Part shown: positions 50,389-59,067 of the stretch, piece by piece
Position numbering within the stretch: the stretch's first letter is position 1
Layout: the number at the start of each line of letters is the position of its first letter
Assembly: GCA_964291465.2 (NCBI GenBank)
Contig: OZ219938.1
Coordinates: forward strand, 62,001 to 126,000
Direction: 5' to 3'
DNA from: JAGWBJ01 sp964291465
Lineage (GTDB): Bacteria; Chloroflexota; Dehalococcoidia; Lucifugimonadales; JAGWBF01
Length of the DNA stretch: 64,000 nucleotides
Made by a program: the position numbers and the translations under genes
Notes under the pieces: generated by a model
Databases searched by the model: none
The model's input: only the letters and a program-made list of their open reading frames with translations
Told to the model about the DNA's origin: nothing

Positions 50389-52070
50389 CCGCACCGCGAG
50401 GGGAACACCTGGACGCCATCAGCCTGGAGATCTACTGGAACCGGCTGCTGGCCATCTGCGACGAGGCCGTCACCGGCCTCATCCGGACCGCCTTCTCCAC
50501 CATCGTCCGGGAGAGCCGGGACTGTGTGTCCGTGGTGCTGGACGTGGACGGCGACCTGATCGCCGAGAACCGGGGCAGCGTCCCCGCCTTCGTGGGCTGC
50601 CTATCTCCATGCATGAAGGACCTGCTGCGCTACTTCCCCCTGGAGACCTGGCAGCCGGGGGACATAGTCATGACCAACGACCCGTGGATGGGCACCGGAC
50701 ACCGGCCGGACATCGTCATGGTGGCCCCCGTGTTCCACGACGGAAGGATCGTGGCCTTCAGCGGCAACGTGGCCCACGCAGCGGACATCGGCGGGGTCGT
50801 CTGGGCCGCCGACTGCCACACGGTGCACGAAGAGGGGATTGGCATCCCGCCCCTGAAGCTGTACAAGGCCGGGGATCTGAACGAGGACATCCTCGAGACC
50901 ATCCGGTACAACGTCCGCGTTCCCGACATGGTGGTGGGCGACCTGTTCGCCCAGGTGGCGGCCCTGGAGATATCCGGCGCCCGGCTGGTGGACTTCATGT
51001 CGGAGACGCGCATGCAGGACCTGCGGGACGTGGGAGCGCCCATCCAGGACCTGGGGGAGAGGGCCATGCGCCGGGCCATAGCCGAGCTGCCCGACGGCTC
51101 CTACGAGGGAGTCACGTACCTGGACGGCTACGACCAGCCCCTGAAAATCCAGGCAACCATCACCGTCCAGGGCGACGAGATAGACGTGGACTTCACCGGA
51201 ACGTCGGACCAGGTGGACAACGGCGGCATCAACGTCCCCTACAACTACACCCAGGCCTACACCACCTACCCGCTCAAGTGCCTCCTGGACCCCCACACCA
51301 CCAGGACCTCGGGCTCCTTCCGGCCCATCAGCGTGCGCGCCCCCGAGGGGTGCATTCTCAACTGCCGCTACCCGGCGGCCGTCAACGCCCGGACCCTGAC
51401 CGGGGACACCATATGCAACGTGGTGTTCATGGGCCTGGCCGACGTCCTGCCCCATCGGGTCATCGCCGAGTCGGGCACCACTCCACCCCTGCGCATCTTC
51501 GTCTCGGGCATCGCCCGGGACGACACGCCCTTCACCTTCCACCTCTTCGCCAACGGCGGCATGGGCGCCCGGCCCACCGCCGACGGCCTCCACTGCACCC
51601 CCTACCCCACCAACATCCAGTGCGCCTCCATGGAGGTGATGGAGTCGGTGGCGCCCCTGCTGGTGTGGAAGAAGGAGCTGGCCCCGGACTCGGGAGGCCC
51701 CGGGCGCTACATGGGCGGCCTGGGCCAGGACATGACCATGGAGGTGGTGTCCGACAAGCCGGTGACCCTCTCGGTCATCTCCGAGAAGTGGGACTTTCCT
51801 CCCCTGGGCCGGGCCGGCGGCATGGCGGCCAGGGCCAACCGCGCCGAGAAGGTCATGGGCGAGGGCCCCCTGCCCCGCAAGGGCCGCTCCCAGCTCCTTC
51901 CCGGCGACGTCATCAACCTCTCCTTCGCCGGGGGAGGGGGCTATGGCCCGCCCGCGGAGAGGGACCCCGCCCAGGTGGTGGAGGACCTGCGGGACGGCCT
52001 GATATCCGAAGCCAGGGCCCGGTCGGTGTTCGGCTTGGACGCCGACCCGCCCGGGGACGCCGGGGGTTGA
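50385..52070 (+). CDS. hyuB: hydantoinase B/oxoprolinase family protein
   Basis: A 561-residue HyuB starting inside the hyuA stop as ATGA, so coupled. LEIYWNRLLAICDEAVTGLIRTAFS (in part), TNDPWMGTGHRPDIVMV, DIGGVVWAADCHTVHEEG and NLSFAGGGGYGPPAERDP are typical. It differs from the orphan hyuB at 11699 in the first core loops (here GTGHRPD, there GGSHLPD), consistent with different substrates. It ends upstream of the convergent glycosyltransferase. Confidence 0.93.
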   Translation: MTAPRGEHLDAISLEIYWNRLLAICDEAVTGLIRTAFSTIVRESRDCVSVVLDVDGDLIAENRGSVPAFVGCLSPCMKDLLRYFPLETWQPGDIVMTNDPWMGTGHRPDIVMVAPVFHDGRIVAFSGNVAHAADIGGVVWAADCHTVHEEGIGIPPLKLYKAGDLNEDILETIRYNVRVPDMVVGDLFAQVAALEISGARLVDFMSETRMQDLRDVGAPIQDLGERAMRRAIAELPDGSYEGVTYLDGYDQPLKIQATITVQGDEIDVDFTGTSDQVDNGGINVPYNYTQAYTTYPLKCLLDPHTTRTSGSFRPISVRAPEGCILNCRYPAAVNARTLTGDTICNVVFMGLADVLPHRVIAESGTTPPLRIFVSGIARDDTPFTFHLFANGGMGARPTADGLHCTPYPTNIQCASMEVMESVAPLLVWKKELAPDSGGPGRYMGGLGQDMTMEVVSDKPVTLSVISEKWDFPPLGRAGGMAARANRAEKVMGEGPLPRKGRSQLLPGDVINLSFAGGGGYGPPAERDPAQVVEDLRDGLISEARARSVFGLDADPPGDAGG

Positions 52071-52104
52071 GACCTCCGCCCGGGTAGACGGCCGCCGGCC
52101 CTGC

Positions 52105-53322
52105 TCAGGACGCGTCCCCCGATGGCCGCGTCCTGCCCTTCCAGCCTCCCCCCACTCCCCGCCGCCACCTCAGCGCCGAGTCCACGGTCATGAGCGTGTA
52201 CAGGGCGGCGGTCACGGGGAGCAGCAGGGACCAACCGGCTCCGACCCCATGCCACCTGATCATCGGCACGTAGCTGCCGGACATGAGCAGCCACCCTCCC
52301 AGACCCGTGCCCGCCAGCCACGCCCCGGCCCACGACGGCCCCGCCGCCAGGGCGGCCAACCCCACTGCCACGGCCACGGGAGGCGCGCAGTAGGTCAGGA
52401 GCATCCCCAGGACGGTGCCCAGCAGCAGCCAGGGGGAGTGCCCGAGCTGGGTGAAGGCGGTGCGGGCCACCAGCCGCCACACGCCCGAGAGGCCCCCGTA
52501 GGGTCTGATACTGCGGGCCTCCCGGCTCAGCCCCAGCCAGAGCCGCGCCCCGGGGCGCTCCTTGACCAGCCGGGCCAGTGCGCAGTCGTCGATGATCTCC
52601 GAGGCTATGGGGCGCAGCCCCAGGTCCGGGTCCAGGGCGTCCCGCCGCAGTAACATGCAGCCGCCCGCCGCCGCCGCGGTGGACCTCCGGCCGTCGTTGA
52701 CGTGGCGGAAGGGATAGAGCTTGGCGAAGAAGTAGACGTAGGCCGGGACCAGCAGGCGCTCCCACGGGGTGCGGGCCCGCAGCAGGACCATCAGCGACGC
52801 CATGTCCAAGCCGCCGTCCAGGACCTTCCGGCACAGCAGCCTCAGGCTGGATGGCGGGTGCAGGACGTCTGCGTCGGTGAACATGACCAGCGGCGCGCCC
52901 GTGGACGCGCTGGCCTCCAGGCCCCTTTGCATGGCCCACACCTTCCCGGCCCAGCCCTGGGGCAGGGGCCCGGCGGAGACGACGGTCAGCCGTTCTGAGG
53001 CGCCCGCCTCCTCGGCGACGGCTTGCACGACCTGGGCCGTGCCGTCCTCGCTGGAGTCGTCCACCAGGAAGACGGAATAGGGACCCGGATACTCCTGCCG
53101 CAGCAGGGCGGGCAGGGTCGAGGGCAGCGTGCCGGCCTCGTTGCGGGCGGGCACGATGACGGCCACCGGAGGATAGTCGAGGGGCTGGGCCGAGGCGGGA
53201 CCTTCATCCGGGTCCAACCGCTGGCCCGTAGTCCAGAACCGGCCTCGGGCGGCCACCAACCACACCCAGACCAGCAGGGAGACACTGCCGGCGAGCCCCC
53301 AGGCCCATTGCAAGGTATCCAT
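52105..53322 (-). CDS. family 2 glycosyltransferase, HpnB-like
   Basis: A 405-residue membrane-anchored GT2 with an N-terminal helix (WAWGLAGSVSLLVWVWLVA) and AVIVPARNEAGTLPSTLPALLRQ as the first nucleotide-sugar strand. FTDADVLHPP is the DxD motif. CMLLRRDALDPDLGLRPIASEIIDD gives the acceptor-side ED pair, followed by four C-terminal helices. This layout matches hopene-associated HpnB. No other hopanoid genes are near, so a hopanoid role is inference. The ATG is chosen because GGAGGTGGG lies before it. Confidence 0.82.
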   Translation of the reverse strand: MDTLQWAWGLAGSVSLLVWVWLVAARGRFWTTGQRLDPDEGPASAQPLDYPPVAVIVPARNEAGTLPSTLPALLRQEYPGPYSVFLVDDSSEDGTAQVVQAVAEEAGASERLTVVSAGPLPQGWAGKVWAMQRGLEASASTGAPLVMFTDADVLHPPSSLRLLCRKVLDGGLDMASLMVLLRARTPWERLLVPAYVYFFAKLYPFRHVNDGRRSTAAAAGGCMLLRRDALDPDLGLRPIASEIIDDCALARLVKERPGARLWLGLSREARSIRPYGGLSGVWRLVARTAFTQLGHSPWLLLGTVLGMLLTYCAPPVAVAVGLAALAAGPSWAGAWLAGTGLGGWLLMSGSYVPMIRWHGVGAGWSLLLPVTAALYTLMTVDSALRWRRGVGGGWKGRTRPSGDAS

Positions 53323-53493
53323 CCCACCTCCGGCCCGCCATCTGGGGAAGCGGTCGCCACCGCGTGAGTATACCCGCGCACCGCGTCCGGGCCAATCGCC
53401 ATCGGCCCCCATGGGAGCAACCGGCCCCTACAGGACCAACGCCGGCCCGCGAACGCTGGACAAGCCAACGGGCAGGGGTGCAAGATATGGCCC

Positions 53494-55257
53494 GTGCTTG
53501 CGCGACTCGATGTAAAGCTGGCCCCCCGGTCCCGCAGGGTGCTGAAGATCGCCCTGGTGGCGGGAGCCGTCGTTGGAGCCCTCCTGGGACTGGTGGCTGG
53601 GCTCACCCTCGTCTTCATAGTCGCCGGCGACCTGGGCCTGACCGTGGCCGGAAGCGAGCTGGTGTCCTTCATGTTCGCCGCCATCTTCGCCGGCTGTCTT
53701 GGATGCGGGGCCGCGGGCCTGCTCCTCGGCGCCGCGTGGGTGGTCGCGATAAGGCTCACAGGCTCCACGCCCCAGCCGCCTACCGGTTCCGCGGACAGGA
53801 CCGCTCCCGGAGTGCCCCCCACCGCCACCGACGAGGCCGCCGAGCGGGACGGACGTCAGGCCGCAGTCCTCCAGCCGGGCGCCTGCCCCCACTGCGGGGC
53901 CCAGGGCCAGGAGGCCGGGGCCGCCTGCGAGAGCTGTGGCCGGACCATCATAGCCCTGCCCAGGTGGGCCCAGTCCCGGGCCGGGCCCCGGCGTATCCTC
54001 AGGGGGCAACGGATGGTCCTGGCGGCCCTGTCCCTGGTAGCCGTACTTGCGGTGGTGTGGGTCTACTACCCCTTCATGCCCAATCCCGTGACCCTGGCTT
54101 TCGACCGGCCGGGGTCCGACGCCACCTCCGAGCCCCATGCGGGGGCATGGACCATGGAGGGGCGTGATCTCCGCCAGAGCAGCTTCATCCCCTACTCCGG
54201 GGACCCGCTCCGGGGTAGTGTCGCCGCCTCCATCGACCTGGGGCCGTCCACCCGGTCGTCGCCCGCGGTGGTCGACGGCGTGGTCTACGCCGGAGGCCAC
54301 CTCCAGGTGACGGCCATCGACGCGGAGAAGCAAGCTCCCCTGTGGCGGTACCCAGTGGGCGGGCCGGTCCACTCCTCTCCGGCGGTGGCCGGCGACCTGC
54401 TGTACGTGGGGTTGTTGGACCGCCGCATCCTGGCCCTGGACCGGCATACCGGCAGCCTGGCCTGGAGCTACGAGGCCCGGGACCCCGTTCCCGGCTCCGC
54501 CGCGGTGGACGGCGGGATAGCGTACATGGGGTCCAGGGACGGCTCCCTCTATGCCCTGGACGCCGCCACGGGCAAGGAGATATGGAAACTCGACACCCGG
54601 GGATTCCCGGCCTCGCCGCCGGCCGTCTACTCGGGCAGGCTGTTCACGACCTCCTCCGAGGGAGACCTGTACGGGCGGCACTCCAGGACGGGGGACAAGA
54701 GGCTCCAGGTCCGCACGGGTAAGCTCGCCATAAGGCCCCCGGCGGCGGGAAACGGCATGGTCTACTTCGAAGCGGGCGGCGACGTCCTGGCCGTCGACGC
54801 CGGGGCCCGGGGCCTGCCGCTACAGTACCAGACGAGCCTGCTGTGGGCCCAGCTCTCCAAGTGGGGCTTTCCGGTGCCGGACCCGCCGGGCCAGCCGGGG
54901 GTCAGGTGGCGGGCATCCCCCGACGACCCCTCCGACGGGTTCCTGTTCACTCCCGTCGTGACCCCCGAGGCCATCTACCTGGCCGATACCGCCGGGTTGG
55001 TCTACGCCTTCGACGCGGTCAACGGCGGGAGGCTGTGGGCCTTTCGCGCCGCGGACCAGGCGGCGGCCCGGCCGCTGGCGGTGGGAGAGCGCCTGTACTT
55101 CGGCGCGGCCGACGGCGCCTTCTACGCCCTGGACCGCTCCACCGGGAAAGAAGACTGGAGGATGTCCCTGGGCTCGCCCCTGTCCGCCCAGCCGGTGCTC
55201 GCCGGGGGACTGCTGTACCTCCGCACCGAGGACGGCCTGCTCCACCTCGTGGACTAG
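53494..55257 (+). CDS. membrane protein with zinc ribbon and PQQ-type beta-propeller
   Basis: A 587-residue protein. Two N-terminal helices (about 18-45 and 57-88) are followed by a zinc ribbon CPHCG-AACESCGRT (about 131-148) and a third helix (about 171-190). The rest is a PQQ-like propeller with repeats such as ILALDRHTGSLAWSYE, LYALDAATGKEIWKLD, VYAFDAVNGGRLWAF and FYALDRSTGKEDWRM. The ribbon is probably cytoplasmic and the propeller outside. BamB-like scaffold or sensor functions are known for the propeller; this combination is unusual. It begins at a GTG. Confidence 0.82.
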   Translation: MLARLDVKLAPRSRRVLKIALVAGAVVGALLGLVAGLTLVFIVAGDLGLTVAGSELVSFMFAAIFAGCLGCGAAGLLLGAAWVVAIRLTGSTPQPPTGSADRTAPGVPPTATDEAAERDGRQAAVLQPGACPHCGAQGQEAGAACESCGRTIIALPRWAQSRAGPRRILRGQRMVLAALSLVAVLAVVWVYYPFMPNPVTLAFDRPGSDATSEPHAGAWTMEGRDLRQSSFIPYSGDPLRGSVAASIDLGPSTRSSPAVVDGVVYAGGHLQVTAIDAEKQAPLWRYPVGGPVHSSPAVAGDLLYVGLLDRRILALDRHTGSLAWSYEARDPVPGSAAVDGGIAYMGSRDGSLYALDAATGKEIWKLDTRGFPASPPAVYSGRLFTTSSEGDLYGRHSRTGDKRLQVRTGKLAIRPPAAGNGMVYFEAGGDVLAVDAGARGLPLQYQTSLLWAQLSKWGFPVPDPPGQPGVRWRASPDDPSDGFLFTPVVTPEAIYLADTAGLVYAFDAVNGGRLWAFRAADQAAARPLAVGERLYFGAADGAFYALDRSTGKEDWRMSLGSPLSAQPVLAGGLLYLRTEDGLLHLVD

Positions 55258-56078
55258 GCGTCTTGGGGACCCCGGGCCGCCAGCCAGTCGCGAGCCTCCA
55301 GCTTCTCCCGGAGGGAGCCGAAGGACATGGTGTAGAAGCCCTCGTAGCCCGACGACTCCAGCCTGCGAAACACGGCGCCAAAGTCGATGTTTCCCTGGCC
55401 GGGCAGCATGTGCACTTCCCTGTGCCCCACGTTGTCGGCCAGGCGCACCTCCCCGATGCGGTCGACGCCAAAGGCGTCCAGGAACCCGTCGATGTCCTCG
55501 GGCACCAGGTGGGAGTGGTTCACCGTGAAGGCCCATCCGAAGCTCTCCGACGGGATGGCGTCGAAGTACGTCCGGCACTCCTCCACCGTGTGGGCCAGGT
55601 AGTGGACCTCGGCGTCGTCCGGCTCGAAGTTCAGGTTCTCCAGCAGGAGCACGCGCCCCGACCTCTCGGCGTATGCCACGGCTCTCTGCAGCCGCTGCAG
55701 GGAGGCCGACTTCCGGGCATCTATGCTGGAGCTGAAGTGGAACCCGCCGTGGACCACCAGCCGCCGACAGCCCAGCCTCTCGGCCAGGTCGACGTTGGCC
55801 GCCAGGTACCGGTCCACTCCGTCGCCGACGAAGGGCGCCATCTCGGCGACGTTTACCCCCGAGGTCGTGTGTATGGTCAGGGTTACGGCGTGCCGCTCGC
55901 AGGCGTCGCGCACGGCCCGCACCCGCTGGTCGGTCCAGCCGTCCAGCCGGTTCGCGCCCGTGTCGGCGTTGAAGTCCATGTAGTGGAAGCCGTTGGCCGC
56001 CGCGAACTCCAGCGCCTCCTCAAGCGGCGTGCTCCCGGCGTCGAAACCGATCCTGTCCCTGAACGTCATAGAGGTCAT
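55254..56078 (-). CDS. sugar phosphate isomerase/epimerase-like TIM-barrel protein
   Basis: A 274-residue AP-endonuclease-2/xylose-isomerase-like barrel. FDAGSTPLEEALEFAAANGF, LTIHTTSGV, RLVVHGG, LLLENLNFEPDDAEVH (Glu, His) and HMLPGQGNIDFGAVF (His, Asp) provide the usual divalent-metal ligands. The start at 56076-56078 follows GGAGGGT. It converges with the propeller gene, overlapping by 4 bases. Epimerisation or isomerisation of a sugar or keto acid is expected. Confidence 0.85.
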   Translation of the reverse strand: MTSMTFRDRIGFDAGSTPLEEALEFAAANGFHYMDFNADTGANRLDGWTDQRVRAVRDACERHAVTLTIHTTSGVNVAEMAPFVGDGVDRYLAANVDLAERLGCRRLVVHGGFHFSSSIDARKSASLQRLQRAVAYAERSGRVLLLENLNFEPDDAEVHYLAHTVEECRTYFDAIPSESFGWAFTVNHSHLVPEDIDGFLDAFGVDRIGEVRLADNVGHREVHMLPGQGNIDFGAVFRRLESSGYEGFYTMSFGSLREKLEARDWLAARGPQDA

Positions 56079-56194
56079 GCGATACCCTCCGAGCGAGGTT
56101 GCCGGCCTGGGGTTTCGTTCTCCCGATAGCCCGCGACCCACGCAGCCTATGGTCCATCACCCACGCGGAGACTCGGTCTGTCCGGCCTCAACAG

Positions 56195-56494
56195 CTACCT
56201 TGGATTCTGCGCTGCGAATCTCTCTACCTCGATCTGCTTACCCCGAGTCCGTGCCTGCCAGAGGTCGTAAGCCGTCTGCAAGCCGAGCCATGTCTCCGGA
56301 GTGGAGCCGAAGGCCTGAGACAGGCGAAAGGACATCTCGACCGACACGCCGGCCTTCTCGTTCACAAGATCCGACAGCGCCTGACGGGTTACCCCCAGGC
56401 CTTCCGCTGCCCTGGTTACGGTCAGTCCCAGCGGCTCAAGGCATTCCCATCTCACGACCTCGCCCGGGTGTGGAGGGTTCTGCATGGGAGTCAT
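56195..56494 (-). CDS. higA: HigA-family addiction module antitoxin
   Basis: A 99-residue protein with HPGEVVRWECLEPLGLTVTRAAEGLGVTRQALSDL (read in parts) and MSFRLSQAFGSTPETWLGLQTAYDLW, both diagnostic of HigA. The helix-turn-helix is at about 25-50. GAGGAGGTG precedes the start, 9 bases after the toxin stop. It looks intact although its toxin partner is not. Confidence 0.9.
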   Translation of the reverse strand: MTPMQNPPHPGEVVRWECLEPLGLTVTRAAEGLGVTRQALSDLVNEKAGVSVEMSFRLSQAFGSTPETWLGLQTAYDLWQARTRGKQIEVERFAAQNPR

Positions 56495-56503
56495 CTCACC
56501 TCC

Positions 56504-56647
56504 TCAGTGGTAGTCTGTGTAGTCGACCTCGACGGCATGGCCATCCTCGAATCTGAAGGTCACCCGCCAATTGCCCGATACCGAAACGGCGAAGTGCCCC
56601 TTCAGTTCGCCTGCCAACGGATGTAGCCGGAATCCCAGCATAGACAT
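56504..56647 (-). pseudogene. higB: truncated HigB toxin
   Basis: Only the second half of HigB remains: MSMLGFRLHPLAGELKG and SVSGNWRVTFRFEDG and VDYTDYH. Normal HigB is about 92 residues; here about 47 are family-like. Upstream in-frame bases do not encode the missing N-terminal helices in any frame. A TATAAT at 56646-56651 sits at the very start of this remnant. The toxin is probably inactive, while its antitoxin is intact. Confidence 0.75.
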
Positions 56648-56651
56648 TATA
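56646..56651 (-). promoter_or_regulatory. -10 element at the higBA remnant
   Basis: TATAAT on the minus strand within GGCTATAATG. A transcript from here would begin near 56639, downstream of the first remnant ATG, so it would mainly express higA. No -35 is seen. Confidence 0.35.
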
Positions 56652-56723
56652 GCCGAAGTCCCCTCCCGACAACCGGCCGTCCTTTGTGTTCGCGGGCCCG
56701 CCATCCGCCCGGTCCACGCAGTA

Positions 56724-56732
56724 TGCTACAAT
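56724..56732 (+). promoter_or_regulatory. extended -10 promoter of the second RidA gene
   Basis: TGC-TACAAT with a leader of about 30 bases to the TTG start, which follows GGGGAGGTG. Confidence 0.45.
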
Positions 56733-56767
56733 CTTAGGCCACTGAATCTCCCTGGGGAGGTGTCCCG

Positions 56768-57280
56768 TTGGCCTACACCCTTGCCGACCTCGATTCCATG
56801 AGCCTGGAGCAGGCCCAAACGCTCCCGTTCGCCGAGAGGGACCGGCTCCTGGACCTGGTCATCGCCGACGGGCGGAAGGACTCCACCCAGATGGAGTCCT
56901 TTCGCACCGGGCTGTATTGCGACTACTTCGACGAGGACCTGACACGGCTCCTGAAGCTGCGCGCCATCAGGGTCTGGTGCAGGGGGCACACCTCCTCGGG
57001 CTTCGACGGGGTGATGGTGGGCGATACGGAGGTGGAGCAGTACCGGGCCGCCTTCCGGCACCTGCAGACGACCCTGGAGGCGGCGGGCACCAGCTACGGC
57101 CGGGTGGTGACCATGGTCATCAACCTGACCAACATGGACAACTGGGCCCGCCTGAACGAGGTATACAGGGAGTTCGTGTCCAACACACCCTGCCGGGCGG
57201 TCATAGGCACCACGGGGCTGGCCCAGCCGCCCCTCGCCATCGAGATCGTGTCGGTCATAGCCTACCGCGTCTCGCCCTAG
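56768..57280 (+). CDS. RidA family protein
   Basis: A 170-residue RidA-fold protein beginning at TTG 56768. After a leading helix of about 40 residues, HTSSGFDGVMVGDTEVEQ and SYGRVVTMVINLTNMDNWARLNEVY are the standard core. CRAVIGTTGLAQPPLAIEIV provides the Arg and Glu of the active site, so enamine deamination is possible. It differs from the RidA at 2619 in its longer N-terminus and is not in a catabolic operon. Its 3' end overlaps the convergent ABC ATPase by 4 bases. Confidence 0.8.
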   Translation: MAYTLADLDSMSLEQAQTLPFAERDRLLDLVIADGRKDSTQMESFRTGLYCDYFDEDLTRLLKLRAIRVWCRGHTSSGFDGVMVGDTEVEQYRAAFRHLQTTLEAAGTSYGRVVTMVINLTNMDNWARLNEVYREFVSNTPCRAVIGTTGLAQPPLAIEIVSVIAYRVSP

Positions 57281-58047
57281 GCGGGCGCGTCCCGGGCCTC
57301 GCTGGGGGCCTCGCTGAGGGTCCCGTCCACCATCTCCACCCTCCGGCTGGTCATACCCGCCAGGGCCAGGTCATGGGTGGCCACTATCACGGTCACGCCC
57401 CTGTAGGAGGCCACGTCTCTCAGGATATTGGAGATTGACCTGCCGGTTGCCGTGTCCAGCTCCCCCGTGGGCTCGTCGGCGAAGAGCACGTCGGGCCCCG
57501 TCACCAACGCCCGGGCGATGGCCACCCGTTGCTGCTCTCCGCCGGACAGCTCGTACGGGCGATGGCGGACCCTGGGCCCCAGGCCGACCAGGTCCAGCAC
57601 CTCCAGGGACCTCCGCCTGCGCTCCCTCCAGGGCACGCCGTTGATGTGCAGGGGCAGCTCCACGTTCTCGTAGGCCGATAGAAGGTGCATCAACCCGAAG
57701 GACTGGAAGACGAAGCCAATCTTGGTGCGACGGAGGTCCACCAGCTCGGCGTCGGAGAGGGAGGCCAAGTCACTGCCATCGAACAAGACCGTCCCCGAGG
57801 TGGGGCGGTCCAGCCCCGCCATCAGGTTGAGCAGGGTGGTCTTCCCCGACCCCGAGCGGCCGGTGACCGCCATGAACTCCCCGGGCATCACGTCCACGTG
57901 GACGGCATTGAGGGCCGTGACGGCCCGCTGGTCGGAGCCGAAGACCCGGGTCAGGCCGCGCACCGAGATGACCGGCTCCTGGGGGGCCTCCGGCGCCGCG
58001 GGCTCCATCGGCGGCCTCATCCTGCGGCCGCGGCCGTACAGCCTCAC
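57277..58047 (-). CDS. ABC transporter ATPase (MacB/LolD type)
   Basis: A 256-residue ATPase with Walker A GRSGSGKTT, signature LSGGEQQRVAIARAL and Walker B LFADEPTGELD, the MacB/LolD/FtsE pattern. It starts at a GTG overlapping the stop of the upstream ATPase (GTGA), with an ATG alternative at 58020. It is last in an operon of two FtsX-type permeases and two ATPases, so it probably pairs with one of them. Export or lipoprotein-release is the family role. Confidence 0.88.
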   Translation of the reverse strand: MRLYGRGRRMRPPMEPAAPEAPQEPVISVRGLTRVFGSDQRAVTALNAVHVDVMPGEFMAVTGRSGSGKTTLLNLMAGLDRPTSGTVLFDGSDLASLSDAELVDLRRTKIGFVFQSFGLMHLLSAYENVELPLHINGVPWRERRRRSLEVLDLVGLGPRVRHRPYELSGGEQQRVAIARALVTGPDVLFADEPTGELDTATGRSISNILRDVASYRGVTVIVATHDLALAGMTSRRVEMVDGTLSEAPSEARDAPA

Positions 58048-59045
58048 GGGGCGGCCGCCTCACCGGACTCTGACCTAGGGCCGGACTCGGACCTGGCTCC
58101 CTTGTCCGCCGGGCGCAGGGTGAGCTGGTCCCCGCTGATGTCCGCCTTGGCCAGGCCCTGGATCGCCAGCTTCTCCAGGTACTCCGGGGGAAGCTGCAGG
58201 CGCCCCACGCGGTCGACCACCAGGTACTCCTCGTGGACCGAGTCCCCGGGCCGCTGGAAGGTGGGGCGCAGGGTGCTCTCGGAGCTTATGCGCCCGTCGG
58301 TGATGTGCACCGCCCGGTCCACATGCTCGGCAACGCCCGGATAGTGGGTGACCACCACCACCGTCACCTGGTACTGGCGGTTCATGTCCCGCAGGAGCTG
58401 GAACACCTGCACCGCCGTCTGGGTGTCCAGCTCCCCGGTGGGCTCGTCGGCCAGGAGCAGCGGCGGACGGTTGGCCATGGCCACCCCGATGGCGACCCGC
58501 TGCTGCTCCCCGCCGGACAGCTCGTGGGGCAGCCGCTCCGCCTTGTCCCCCATGCCCAGGGCCTCCAGCAGCTCCCCTCGCCGCCGGCGCCTCTCGCCCG
58601 CATCCACCCGGGCGATGGCCATGGGGAGCTCCACGTTGTCCGCCACCGAGAGGTATGGCACCAGGTTCCTCCCGGTGGCCTGCCACACGAACCCCGACTC
58701 CATGCGCCGGTAGATGACGAGCTCCCGGTCGGAGATGTTGAGCAGGTCCCGGCCCCCGACGCGCACGGCCCCGGCCGACGGCCGGTCCAGCCCGGATAGG
58801 ATGTTCAGCAGCGTGGTCTTGCCGCTGCCGCTGGCCCCGACGATGGCGATCATCTCGGCCTTCTCCACCTCCAGGTCCACCCCCCTCAGCGCCACCACCT
58901 CCAGGTCGGCCCTCTTGTAGATTTTGAACAGGTCCCTGCACTCGATGTAGGGTACGGCGCCGCCGTCCTGGCCCAGGCCGTCGCCGGGAAACGTCTCCGG
59001 AGCGCCCTCGAAAACCCTCACTGCTCTCTCCTTGGCGTCTTCCAT
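58044..59045 (-). CDS. ABC transporter ATPase with C-terminal extension
   Basis: A 333-residue ATPase of the MacB/LolD type: Walker A GASGSGKTT, signature LSGGEQQRVAIGVAM, Walker B LLADEPTGELD. About 100 residues beyond the ATPase core form an extension. It contains a helical segment (LPPEYLEKLAIQGLAKAD) and an end rich in Ser, Glu and Ala. Such a tail is absent in typical LolD. It begins 22 bases after the permease. Confidence 0.87.
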   Translation of the reverse strand: MEDAKERAVRVFEGAPETFPGDGLGQDGGAVPYIECRDLFKIYKRADLEVVALRGVDLEVEKAEMIAIVGASGSGKTTLLNILSGLDRPSAGAVRVGGRDLLNISDRELVIYRRMESGFVWQATGRNLVPYLSVADNVELPMAIARVDAGERRRRRGELLEALGMGDKAERLPHELSGGEQQRVAIGVAMANRPPLLLADEPTGELDTQTAVQVFQLLRDMNRQYQVTVVVVTHYPGVAEHVDRAVHITDGRISSESTLRPTFQRPGDSVHEEYLVVDRVGRLQLPPEYLEKLAIQGLAKADISGDQLTLRPADKGARSESGPRSESGEAAAP

Positions 59046-59067
59046 CTACCCGTTGCCGAAAGACGCA

